From: Phaeosaccion multiseriatum
Taxonomy: Eukaryota; Ochrophyta, other classes
Assembly: GCA_965112735.1 (NCBI GenBank)
Contig: OZ218950.1
Coordinates: 2,604,001-2,668,000, forward strand
Length of the DNA: 64,000 nucleotides
Reading direction: 5' to 3'
The position numbers and the translations under genes were made by a program. Position 1 is the first letter of the stretch; each line of letters opens with the position of its first letter. Shown here one piece after another: positions 48,601 through 59,710 of this stretch. Under the pieces are notes generated by a model. The model was given only the letters and a program-made list of their open reading frames with translations. It was not told where the DNA came from and ran no database searches.

Positions 48601-51448
48601 TTGGTCACTACCACTTTCGCCTCCTCGTCCTCCTTCAGCCCATCCGTACCATAGATGGGCCCCACGATGAAGTAAAAGCTCCCCATCTCCTCCCCTTCCC
48701 GGATGATGACGTCACCCCTTGTGAAGCGCTTATGCTGGACGTGACGTAACATATTGACCTGTTGCTGCAACTCACACTCCGACAAGTGAAGGTCGGGCAC
48801 CTCCAGCAACACCGCCCTCACGGCAGCCGTGCTTGGGTCTCTGAGCAAGGCCTGATCCTCGACACTCAGCTGGGCAAACTCGCTCAACAGCGCCTTGTCC
48901 TTGGGGCTCAGCTCGGCATACTTCTCGTCGGGCTCCCACCACTGCTGTGCGCGGGCCCGTGCCGCCGCGGCCGCCTCTGCTGCCCGTCGCTGCAGGCTCT
49001 TTCTTGGCGGGGTGGCGGTGAGAGAGACCCACTCTTTGCTTCCCACGGAAACACCCGTATTGGCGGCACCTCCTCCTCCTTCCGTGGTGGCCGGCCCTCC
49101 TCCACCACCACCACCATTGCTGCCATCTGTCAAGGTACCACCACGGTGGCCTCCTCCTCCTCCGCCCGCGCCTGTGATAACGGGAGAGCCTCCCACCGAT
49201 ATCTGCTGCTGATGAAGTAGCTCTGATAAGTGGAAATCGCCCACGCCCACTCCTCCTCCTCCTCCTCCTCCTCCTCCCCGTCCTCCGTCTTCCTCGTCCG
49301 ACGGGAAATCCGCCAGAAAATTCTCCACTTCTACATCCTCGTCGCTGTCATCTGTAAGCCAAGACCCTGTAGAATCTTCGGGAGAGCTGAGCGGCGTGTT
49401 GCCGCCGTACCCCTCACCACCACGGTCGACCGAGCCGTGCGTGTTGAAGCGCGAAGGGGGCAGAGGAGGAACAGGAACAGGCCGCATCACTCCAACACCC
49501 ACACCTTCTTCTCTTCCTCTTCCTCTTCCTCTGGCTCCGGCGGCGGCTGCGTGTGCCCCTCTTCCCGCCCGTGGCGACAGCCGCCTTGGCCCCTCCCCTC
49601 CCCTCCCCCCTCCCCCCCGCCCTTCCTCCCCCGATGGCGTGGCCTCTCCCTGCTCATCGCCGCCCTCTGCCGCCGGAGTGACTCCTCCTCCTAATCCTCC
49701 TAATCCTCCTTCTCCTTGGTCTCCTCCACCTGCTCCTCCTTGAGACGGCGATCCTATCGATCCGACGGCGGCGGGGCTGCAATTACTGTGTGCCCCGGGG
49801 CTGGAGCTGAGGCGCTGAATGGCCATCGCAACAGCTGGCGACGGCGTGGTGTGGGTATCCAACACGAGCATTTTGTACTTGCTCAGCGTGGCCGTGGGCA
49901 GACAGAGGTCGCCTCCGCTGACTCGACCACCATACCCGGCGCCCGCGCTGATGTTGGTGTTGATGATGTCGCTTCCGTCACTCATCGATCCCACACCACC
50001 ACCACCACCACCACCACCACCACCACCATTATCCTGACCGTCGATGCAAGTTTCATCATTTCTGGCGCTGCTTGATGCCTGCTGCTGCTGTATCACCAAC
50101 TGCTGCTGCTGCTGCTGCTGCTGCTGCCCAGGGAGGGGGGCGCCATTCATAGCGGCGAGGGCGCTGACGACTCGCCTATGCATAGAGCCTCGGTTAAGCC
50201 GGCCCGGATGGTTATGAGAATGGTGCTGCAGGTGATGAGGTGGCTGTTGCTGCTGCTGTTGCTGCTGCTGCTTCTGGAGCTTGCCCAAGCTCGCACGTGG
50301 AGGAGAAGCCATGGTGGTTGCAGCAGCGGGACCGGGACCGGGAAGGAGAGAGGTGGGCTGATTTGAAGGGAGGATGCTCGTGCTGCCGGTGCCTCGCGTC
50401 TCCTCCTCCTCCTCCTCCTCGTCCTCCACAGGGGAGAGAAGTGTGGGGAGGGGGAGGGGGCAGGACACGTGTTGACCGCCGTCACACTCGGGCTGCAGTT
50501 GCGTGTGCTGTCGCTGGATCCAAGACAGCGGCTCCTGTGGCTCCTGCCTGTGCTCCCCATCCTCCTCTTCCGCCGCCTCCTTTTGGTCCTCCTCCTCGTC
50601 GTCGTCGTCCTCCTCCTCCTCCTCCTCCTCCTCCTCCTCCTCCTCGTCTTCGGAGCCCGAAGCATTGAGCCAGCGCTGCACTGTCCTGGCATGCAATTGC
50701 GACGCGGTCGGATTGTCTAGGAAGGAGCCGGCACTCAGTGGCCCAGCCTCTTCTTCCTGCTGCTGGCTCTCCTGCTGCGGCTGCCGTTTCACCAACTGCT
50801 GCTGACTGGTATGAGGACTGGTACCGGGAGCGCGGTGTCCAGCGGCCTTTGCCGTCGTCGGTACAGCACCCGCAGCACTCACACTCGTGGCGGCAGATGG
50901 AGCCTTCTGCTGCCTTCTAAGCGACACCGCAGCCGCGGCACCTCCATCTCTTCGTGTGTGCTCCTCGACTGTTCCTTCTCCTTCGTCGTCTTGGTCATGG
51001 CCCCCCTCCTCCCCACCATCCCCTCCGCCAGCTTCGTCATCGTCTCCATCGCTGTCCATGTCCGCCAGGAAGGACGCCACCTCCGCTGGCAACTTTCTGC
51101 TCTTGCTTTCCCAGTCCAACCCCCCCCCCCCCCCTCCCTCCTCCTGCGCTTGCCCCTGGTTCCCCTGCTGCCGCTGCTGTATCACCAACTGCTGCTGCTG
51201 TACATTGAGGGCACCAACAGTAGCTCCGCCCCCACTTGCATCCCCTGTTGCTCGCAACTGGAGTGGTGGTGGTGGTGGGAGGGGGCCCCCTTCTCCTCCT
51301 TGCTCTTCGTCGCTATCTTCGTCGAGCCAAGTCTGCATGGAAGGAGACACGGGGCCTCGACTCAGAATGGAGAATTCACGAGCAGTAGGACCAAGAGCGG
51401 GGGCGCTTCTGATAACACTTCCCGTACTACTACTGCTGCTGCTGCTGT

Positions 51449-51491
<43 letters not shown>

Positions 51492-51792
51492 CCTCACATG
51501 CTGAGCAGCACCACTGACGACCGTCTTCTTGACAACGCTTCCCGTGTCTCTGCTGACACAACCACTGCTACTGCCGCTGCTGCTGATGCTCTTCCGCTGC
51601 TGCCCCCCCCCTCTACCGCCCCACCCCAAGCCTTGACCGCTCGCCCCCTCCCCCCCCTCCTCTCCATCAGATTCATCTGACTCCAGCCACGCCCGCATTG
51701 CAGTCTGAGCCTGAGACGTCTCCCCGTCGCCAGCCTGTTGCTCCTGCGCGTCCGGATCCTGCCGCTGGAGAGGCGAAGAGGAGGAAGGCCTC

Positions 51793-51823
<31 letters not shown>

Positions 51824-51944
51824 TGTTGGTGCTGGGGGCAGCAAGGGTTGCAAAAGAAGTCACAGCAGTAGCAGGTGTGGCGGGCGTACGAGACTGTGTG
51901 CCCACGCCCCCCGGCGTGTGGGGCTCTCGCTGATGTATCACCAA

Positions 51945-51994
<50 letters not shown>

Positions 51995-53429
51995 GACGGC
52001 AGGGTGCTACCCCGGAGGCCCCCAAGTCGTATCGAGAGCTCCTGGCAGCAGCAGCAGCAGGGACGGCCGCGGCGGCGTCAGCACCATGGTCGGGGGTTGG
52101 TGGGAAGCTCTCCTCCTCCTTCCCCTCCTCCTCGACGTCGCTGTCGTGGTCCAGCCACGCCTCTGCGTCCGCCCGATCCGATTCGTGGTCCCTCTCGTGG
52201 ACAAAAGACCCGCGGCGGCTCGGACAGGGGCTCCCCGCGGGACTGAGGATGAGCGTGGCAAGGGCGTTGAACACCCCCTCCTTCTCCTCCTCTCCTGTGG
52301 CCTCCCCCTGTGTCACCAACTGCTGCTGCTGCTGTTGTATCACCAACTGCTGCTTCTGCTGTTGCGGGCGGTGATGCTCGACCCCCTTGGGGCCTTCTTT
52401 GGATCTATCAGCACTCCCCTTCTGATTCACTTGTATGTTCTCGAGTTCTTGTGTAAGTAGATTTGATGGCGAGTCTCGTCGCCGATGCAAAAGGACCCTA
52501 TCTTCACCCATGAAGACCTCTCGCTGGTGCTCGCCCTCGCCGGTGGATGTAGTCTCTCCCTCCTGTCCCTCCAGCCCACCCCCTTGTCTTGAGTCTGCCT
52601 TGTTGGCCAGCAAGCGGAGCACCTCCATAGCATTTCTTCCCCATGCGTCTGACAGGACCACAGTGTCTTGCTTTCGATGTACCCACCCTCCTCCTCCTCC
52701 TCCGACTACAACTGCTGCCACTCCGATTGGAATTCCCTGGCGTGGCTTGCGCGGGGTTGGGCTCACTGTCCTGGCCCTCATGCAAGCCATGCTTGACCTC
52801 CTTGTAAGGCGTGGTTGCCCCGCTGCTACCATGGGTGTCTCCCTCCGTGCGGGTCTCGCTGCCGGTTTCCCGCCCACAACGCCCGCCGCCGTCACTCTCC
52901 TCAGGCGCGGCTGCTGGCAGGGGGTCATGTCCTTCTGCTCAACGGCCCGTCCCATGGGGTGTATCACCACCGTCTCCCTCCGGTCTGCCCTACCTCCCAA
53001 CATACCGTGTACAGTCGATCCCGCATCTGCGTGTTGCTCTCCTCTGCTCACAGAGCCTGGTGTGCCGCTGACGCCGGACTGCCGGCCGTCTCCACTGTCT
53101 CCACCTCCACTCCGCCCGCCGTCCCCGGTATTATCCTCGTCGTCTTTATATTCCTGGACTTTTCCCCCAACGACGCCCTCGTCTTCACCCTCGGTATCGG
53201 AGTCGTGGTTAAGCCAACCGCCGCTTTCCTCGACCCGCTTGTAACTGGCAGGTCCTTCAGTTGCTGCTCCCGCTGGACCCTCTGCACTTCCTGCCTTTCC
53301 TACCACATCCCTACCCCTGCTTTTTTGTTTGCCCCCACCCGCTGCTGCCGCCGCCGCTGCTGCAGCAGCAGCTGCTGCTGCAGTCGCTGTGCGGGGGGGG
53401 GGTGGTTGGGGAAAGCTCAAGCTTTCCAT
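38629..53429 (-). CDS. Giant CNBD-CNBD-CaMKK-like kinase-PP2C fusion protein
   Basis: Eight exons, all introns phase 0: 48108-53429, 47541-47690, 47266-47364, 46462-46890, 45953-46087, 45406-45603, 44451-44981, 38629-44049; about 4094 aa. Start is the ATG at 53429; the in-frame TTG at 53438 is not needed. Residues 1-1540 are low-complexity with poly-Gln and LVIQ units. Two cyclic-nucleotide-binding domains follow: the first (about 1545-1695, with an Ala-rich insert) has FGEKAL with Glu1679 and Arg1690; the second has [15 protein letters not shown] with Glu1798 and Arg1807, so both phosphate cassettes look intact. The kinase has GKGSYG, Lys2045, [10 protein letters not shown] (Asp2148), ADFG (Asp2166) and [20 protein letters not shown] and [14 protein letters not shown] place it near CaMKK/SNF1-activating kinases. 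After about 1250 disordered residues comes PP2C: MEDR (Met3588), VYDGHSG (Asp3722), [20 protein letters not shown]. It could couple a cyclic-nucleotide signal to opposing phosphorylation and dephosphorylation; that is inference. Confidence 0.85.
41676..41696 (-). repeat. Dispersed motif 1, exonic copy in opposite reading sense
   Basis: Here the coding strand carries TGTATCACCAAC, translated SVSPTAAP, whereas most exonic copies in this gene code LVIQQQ. The same repeat is therefore tolerated in both orientations within one protein. Confidence 0.8.
44209..44420 (-). repeat. (AAC)n trinucleotide tract
   Basis: CAA/AAC array of about 200 bases in intron 7 of the fusion-kinase gene; (GTT)n on the gene's strand. 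Confidence 0.95.
45384..45400 (-). repeat. Dispersed motif 1 at a splice donor
   Basis: On the gene strand the intron reads GTGAGGGAGTTGGTGATACAG, with the motif core beginning nine bases after the donor GT of fusion-kinase exon 6. Confidence 0.8.
47500..47540 (-). repeat. Dispersed motif 2 at a splice donor
   Basis: The intron after fusion-kinase exon 2 starts GTAGGTGGATGGCAGTGGATGG, so the GTAGGT donor runs straight into the motif; a second partial copy follows. Confidence 0.85.
47760..47989 (-). repeat. (GTAG)n tract
   Basis: GGTA tetranucleotide array with substitutions in intron 1 of the fusion-kinase gene, between the two exons that share the second cyclic-nucleotide-binding domain. 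Confidence 0.9.
50085..50105 (-). repeat. Dispersed motif 1, exonic copy coding LVIQ
   Basis: Perfect copy inside a CAG run; coding strand reads QQLVIQQQ. Further copies in the same exon lie at 48491-48511 (ADGDTADA), 50781-50801 (QLVKRQ), 51174-51194, 51930-51950 (QLVIHQ), 52305-52325 and 52332-52352. Confidence 0.9.
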
Positions 53430-53665
53430 CCCTTGCAACTTGTCTTTTATTTAGCAGTCGCTGCGATTTGTGCAGGAACGAAGAGACAGGGGAGAGAAAG
53501 CATCACGTCTGGAGGTGGGAAACGCCAGACGCCTCGACTCTTCTCTCTTCTTTGTAATAAGCGTAACTTTAACTTCGAAGGAAAAGGGAGGAGGGGGGTA
53601 AAAGTAAAAAATAACGTGAGGAGGAGATGGAGGATTGGAGGAGTTTCACAATTCTCTTATCGTTT
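53430..53665. promoter_or_regulatory. Upstream region of the fusion-kinase gene
   Basis: About 236 bases between the ATG and the adjacent MITE. It is richer in A and T than the gene (53550-53650) and has no clear TATA box or exon. Confidence 0.4.
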
Positions 53666-54065
53666 CAGCCCCATGCAGGCCTAACGACACAAACACACCT
53701 GGAGGCCTATTTGGGAAAATTGCCCGGCCTAGCGAGGGCCGTAGACCCTCGGCCTATTTATATGCCGCCGCCTAGGGCAGACGCCAACTAGGCGGACGGT
53801 GGGAGTGCCCAGAGTGCAAAGAGTAGTCAGTTTTAAGCAAAGGGAAGGAGGTGGAAGGGAGGAGTAGATTTGGTTCGTGTTGTCTCTTTCCGGCTCGCTG
53901 GCCCTGCGAGGAGTGCAGGCCTACAGGTTTGCTGCTACCCACTGGCTGGGCGGCACCACGCACGCGCCCACGGTCACTGGGAGGCTGCCTAGAGGGGGGC
54001 TAGAGGCCTCCTAGGACTGAAAAGTTAGCGGCCTAGAGCAAAACCGCTAGGCGTGCATGGGGCTG
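53666..54065. mobile_element. MITE-like element with 21-base terminal inverted repeats
   Basis: The left end CAGCCCCATGCAGGCCTAACG (53666-53686) and right end (54045-54065, closing CATGGGGCTG) are inverted copies with 19 of 21 matches. The 400-base interior is non-coding, rich in CCTAG/CTAGG, and has its own hairpin (CGAGGG at 53736 pairing with CCCTCG 13 bases on). It looks unlike the surrounding simple repeats. No clear target-site duplication was found. It occupies the spacer between DRG1 (stop 43 bases away) and the fusion-kinase promoter. Confidence 0.7.
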
Positions 54066-54108
54066 ATGATATCGTACATACTACTACGCGAAGTACTACA
54101 CACTACTA

Positions 54109-57100
54109 CTACGCAATGCCGCCCTTCTTCACAATCTGCACAATGTCTTCGTCATTAAGCCGGTGATCCTTGCCCACCTGCAGCAGCCGCCCCCGAGCCA
54201 AAGGGAAGGAAGGAAGGAGGGAAGGAAACAGAGTGTGAGTGGTTAGGGCCGGGTCCCGACCAGACCTTGCAAAGGCAGCAAGTAGCATTGTTGGTGATAC
54301 AAGCAAAATAGCCCAAGTAGCTGCTGTTGATACTTGAATCAGGGGGCAGGAGTAGCCGCGGCCGCGACGGGAGCGAAGGGGGAGTGGGGGAGGCACTGAC
54401 TCTACAAGCACATACTCAAGTAAGTAAGTTAATGATGGGCCATTAACTGGCAGAGGTCCAATTTACACCAAGAACCACCTTACTAACCCTCAAACCCTCA
54501 AATCACCAACTGGTCTCCCACCCACCTTTTGCGGTTGATGCTTGACGCTTGTGCCCCACACCCACGCGTGCTTGAGTTGGCCCTCGATCATGATGGAGCG
54601 GTGGATGCGATTGCAGAACATCTCAATGGAGGGGGACGAGTCATGAAGAATCACCGGCTGTGGATAGGGCGGGGATAAAGAGAGATGCGAGAGATTGACA
54701 GATAGATCGAGAGATAGACAGATAGGTAGGTAGGTAGGTAGGTAGGTAGGTAGATGGGTGGGTAGACAGATAGACAGATCGAGAGATAGGTAGATAGGTA
54801 CATAGATCGATCGATAGACAAACAGAGAGACAGATAGATAAAGAGGGTCAGTTCGGTCGGTGAGTTGGTTGGTTGGTTGGTTGGTTGGTAGGTTGGTAGG
54901 TTGGTTGGGTTGGCACATCACAACACACACACATCAGGTAAAGACGCAGAGAAGAGGCACGGGCGCAGAAGAGACAGGCAAGCAGGCAGGCAGGCCCGTA
55001 GGCAGGCAGGCCCGTAGGCAGGCAGGCCCGTAGGCAGGCAGGCCCGTAGGCAGGCAGGCCCGTAGGCAGGCAGGCCCGTAGGCAGGCAGGCAGGTAGGCA
55101 GGCAGGCAGACAGGCAGGCAGGCAGGTAGGCAGGCAGGCAGGTAGATAGGCCGGCAGGCAGGCAGGCAGGCAGGTAGATAGGCAAGCGGAGGGAGGGATC
55201 AGTACGAGAGGGACAAGGTAAGGCCCAACAAAGACAGGGAACGGTCGATCGATCTTCGTCTAAGCACAAGCACACGTGATGATGATGATGATGACGGTGA
55301 GGAAGGGTAGGTGAGTGCAGGGCGGGCTTTGAGATTGCCGGTGACCACGACGCACACCACACCACACCTTCCTCGTCCCACGACTCGTCCCACGAGGGAG
55401 ACCAGCCCGTGAGTGGGTGCGTGAGTACGTGCATGAGTGCAGTGAGTCAGTGGAAAGGCAAGCGTCTCTCGCCTCCCTCCCTCCTCCGGCTCGAAGTTGC
55501 ACTTGCGCATTGAAATATTGCACTTTGAAGTTGCACTTGCATTCCAAGCCAACAAACGAAAGAACGAACGAACCAACGCACCTCATTGTAGTCCGGGATC
55601 TGCCCCTTGGGCTTGGTGTATATTCGCAGCATGTTGCAGTACTCCCAGATCAGCTCCAGCAGCTCGTCCTGGCAGGGAGAGGCGGGGGTGAGAGAGAGAG
55701 TGGGAGGGGAGGGAAGGGGAGAGAGAGGGAGAGAGGGAGATAAATGCGGACATAGAGAGGGGGTGGGGGGGGAGATGAAGAGGTAGAGACAGAGGGGAGA
55801 GGGGGAGAGGGGGAGAGAGAAAGCGAGCGCGAGAGTCAGAGACAAAAGAGATATGGAGAGAGAGGGGCAGAGATGGAGCGAGGGGGGGGAGGGAAGAGAG
55901 AGAGAGAGACACGTAAGACACATGATTGAGGCATGCGGCTTGACGAAGCGGTGGGAAGAGGGGGTGTGGCTGACAGCGAACGGGCGGCGGCTTGATTAGG
56001 CTCTGACCCACTACGACAGAAATGTCAGCCCCACGCAAGGCCCAACACTACCACTCTCTCCCTCCACCCCTCCCCTCTCTCCCTCCACCCCCCTCCCCTC
56101 TCTCCCTCCACCCCTCCCCCCCGCATATCCTCATGCTCTCCACTTACAATGTTCCAGCCGTGAGCCGCACTGATGGGCACGTGGTGGGGGATCTGGCAAA
56201 TAATGTCGAGCTCCTACAGAGACAATCATAAAAAAAAGAAGAGGGGGCGGTGGTGGTGGGGGTGGTGGGGGTTGTGAGTGGAGCAGAAGGAGAGGGAAGG
56301 GTGGGAATGAGAGGAGGGCAGAGTAGGTGGAGGAAGGCGTACCCCTTCCCCTTGCCCTTCCTCTGACCCGGACCCTGACCTGCGGACGCTTCCCCTTGTC
56401 GTTCCCCTTCTCGCTCCTCTCGTCCTTGCCCTTACCTCCCCCTCACTCTCCTCGACCCGTAACCGCCCTCTTCTTCTTCTTCTTCTTCCCCTATGCCTTC
56501 CCTGACCCTTACCCTGATGGTGAGCTAGACCCACACCCTGCTCACCATCGACCGTCACCCTCAATCCTACCCTCACCTCACCCTCTCCCTTATCCTCCCC
56601 CTCCCCCTTCCCCCTACCTTCACCCTCACCCTCATCCCCACCCTCAGCCTCAGCCTCACCCTCACTTTCATCCTCACCATCAACCTCACCCTCAGCCTCA
56701 CCCTCACTTTCATCCTCACCCTCACCCTCAGCCTCACCCTCACTTTCACCCTCACCCTCACTTTCATCCTCACTCTCACCCTCACTTTCATCCTCACCCT
56801 CAGCCTCACCCTCACTTTCATCCTCACCCTCAGCCTCACTCTCACCCTCATCCTCACCCTCGCCCTCAGCCTCAGCCTCACTTTCACTTTCATCCTCACC
56901 CTCACCCTCACCCTCATCCTCATCCTCATCCTCATCCTCACTTTCACCCTCACCCTCATCCTCACCCTCACCCTCCTCCTTCCCCTTCCTCTTACCTCTA
57001 TGGTGAGCTGGTCGATCTTGTTCATGACGTAGAGGCAGGGCATGTACTTACGGTTACCCTCCACCACGTCGATGAACTGGTCCACCTGTTGGGAGGGACG

Positions 57101-58040
57101 TAAGTCAATGAATGATGGGCGAAGCGGCAGTCAATGACATCATGGCCCACCAGAAACCCTCGCTCTCTCAAGACCCGCGTGGCCAATAGCGTATAGGCTA
57201 AAGATCAAAGAGAAAGTCATTGCCAGAGAGCCCCTGCCATCTACTGCCATCCATCCCCTCCCTTCCCTTCCCCTGCCATCCACTGCCATCCACCCCCTGC
57301 CATCCATCCATCCACCCCCTGCCATCCATCCATCCCGTGCCATCCATCCATCCCGTGCCATCCATCCCGTGCCATCCATCCCCTGCCATCCCTATGGGAT
57401 ACTCAGTCTTGACACACACACACACACACACCGTTATGTCCTCTTTTAAGATGACGTCAACGTTGTGTAGCTTGTACTCTCGGAGGATGCTCGTCACCAG
57501 CTCCTTCGTCAAGTTTGACTGAAGGAAAGGGATGGCGGGAGGGAGGGAGGGAGGAAGGGAGAGAGGGAGGGAGGGTGAGGGAGAGAGGATGAGGGAGAGA
57601 GGGAGGGTGAAGGAGAGGGGGGGGGGGAGAGAGGATGAGGGAGAGAGAAGGGAGATGGAGTGTACGGGGAGATGTTGAACGAGGGAGGAAGGGGAGGAGA
57701 TGAGGAGGAAGGGAGGGGAGGAGAGGAGGAGGGAGATGTCCGAGCAAAAGTGGGGGAAGGGGTAGTGGAGTCGGGGGAGCTACTATACACTGGGTGGAAG
57801 GCAACAGCAGCGGAGAGCAGGTGAGAAAGGGACGGGAGAATATGCCAGTATGTCGTCTATCTAGCTGTCTGTCTGCCTGCCAGCCTGCCAGACTGTCTGC
57901 CTGCCTCTCTGCCTGCCTGCCTGTCTGCTTGTCTGCCGGCCCGCTGCCTACCGGCCTGCCTGCTTACCTGTCTGCCTGTCTGTCTGCCTATCTGCCTGTT
58001 TGCCTGTCTGTCTGTCTGTCTGTCTGCTTGCCTGTCTGCC

Positions 58041-58073
<33 letters not shown>

Positions 58074-58365
58074 GCCTGTCTTTCTGTCTGCCTGTCTGCC
58101 TGTATGTCTGTCTGTCTGTCTGTCTGTCTGCCTGCCTGTCTGTCTGTCTGTCTGCCTGCCTGTCTGCCTGTCTGCCTGTCTGTCTATCTGTCTGCTTGCC
58201 TGCCGGCCCGCTGCCTGCCTCACTCACCTGCGGGACTGCTTCTTGGTAATTCAGGCCTCCCTTCTCCTTTCTCCGGAACACCACGTTGGGCTCCGTCTCG
58301 TTCAATCTGCGACAGGACGACATACGTCACACCACCACACGACACAAACACAAAGACACACACAT

Positions 58366-58415
<50 letters not shown>

Positions 58416-59616
58416 ACACACACACACACACGACACACACACAGCACACGAGGTTGGACATCATAACGTCGTTATCTTCCCGTCTCGCCCTCCCACTGCG
58501 TGTGCGGGTGGGTGGGTGGGTGAGGGCAAGAAGCATGAATATTCCACTCCACAGTGATGCGGTGTACGCCAGCTGTGAGGGTGTGAGTGGTAAGGTAGGT
58601 GTGCGTTTGTTTCGTCTGCTTCTTCTTCTTCTTCTTCTTCTTCTTCTTCTTCTTCTTCTTCTTCCTCCTCCTCCTCCTCCTCCTCCTCCCCCTCTTCCTC
58701 CTTCTCCTCCTCCCCCCCCTCCTCCTCCTCCCGCATACCTGATGCCGAACCCGTCAAGCTCCTTCTCGATGATCTGTTTGTGCCTCATGGACTTCATAGC
58801 GTCGAGGCAGATGAGAAGCATGTTGCACGTGCGTGCGGTGGCGATGACCTGTCTACCGCGGCCTTTCCCGTCCTTGGCCCCTTCAATGATACCCTTGGAG
58901 GAAGGGAGCATTCCGTGGAACATTCGGAACATGCCGTGGAACATTCCGTGGAACCATGCGGTCGATTGCAGTACGCACGCACGGAAAGAGGAACCAAAGA
59001 CACACACATACACGCGTTGTGTTAGGTACGTAGCTACCTACTATCCCCTCTCCTCTCCTATTTTGTACTGTTCTTACCGGTAGATCGAGCATCTGGATCT
59101 TTGCTCCTCGGTAGGTTAAGGTACCTGCAAAACAGCAGAGTAGAGCAGTTGGTGATACAGAGCAGGGCAGAGCAGAGCAGAGCAGTGTCGGCAGCGTCAA
59201 GAGAGAGAGAGGGAGCACAGCACAGCAAGACGCGCGAAGAAACTGTGCACGCATACTAGAGTAGTTGAGGTAACCACGCCGTGGGGGCGATATGAATAAA
59301 GTGGAGCAAGGAGAGATGCATGTTTGTGTAAAGCGAGCACACATTCTCGTGTGAATGTGTCGCCTATGGTCGTGTGACGTACCAGGTGTGGCGACAAGTG
59401 TGGTGAATTCGTACTGTTCGTGGATGAGGAGGGAGGAGGAGGGACGCGAGGGAGAAGGAGGGGCGGGGGGAGGGGACAGGCGGGGCAGGGGGGATGGGGG
59501 GTGGGTGAGGGCGGACTGTGAGTGCAGCAACGGGGAGGCTGCAGATGCACACACATAATACTCACATACACAAACACACACCTATACACACATACTCACA
59601 TACACAAACACACACA

Positions 59617-59659
<43 letters not shown>

Positions 59660-59672
59660 AAACACACACACA

Positions 59673-59710
<38 letters not shown>

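Noticed and set aside
50811-51680. Long plus-strand open frames opposite exon 1 of the fusion gene (also 52435-53244 and 52815-53684)
   Set aside because: Composed of the complements of poly-Gln, poly-Gly and acidic repeats; no conserved domain.
44451-53429. Calling the CNBD-kinase region a cGMP-dependent protein kinase (PKG)
   Set aside because: The kinase has [20 protein letters not shown] and [14 protein letters not shown], which fit CaMKK/SNF1-activating kinases, and no AGC C-terminal tail is present.
57860-58210. Regular spaced repeats resembling a CRISPR array (TCTG/CCTG tract; likewise 47760-47989 and 54976-55190)
   Set aside because: Tandem tetranucleotide and minisatellite arrays inside spliced introns, without unique spacers or cas genes.
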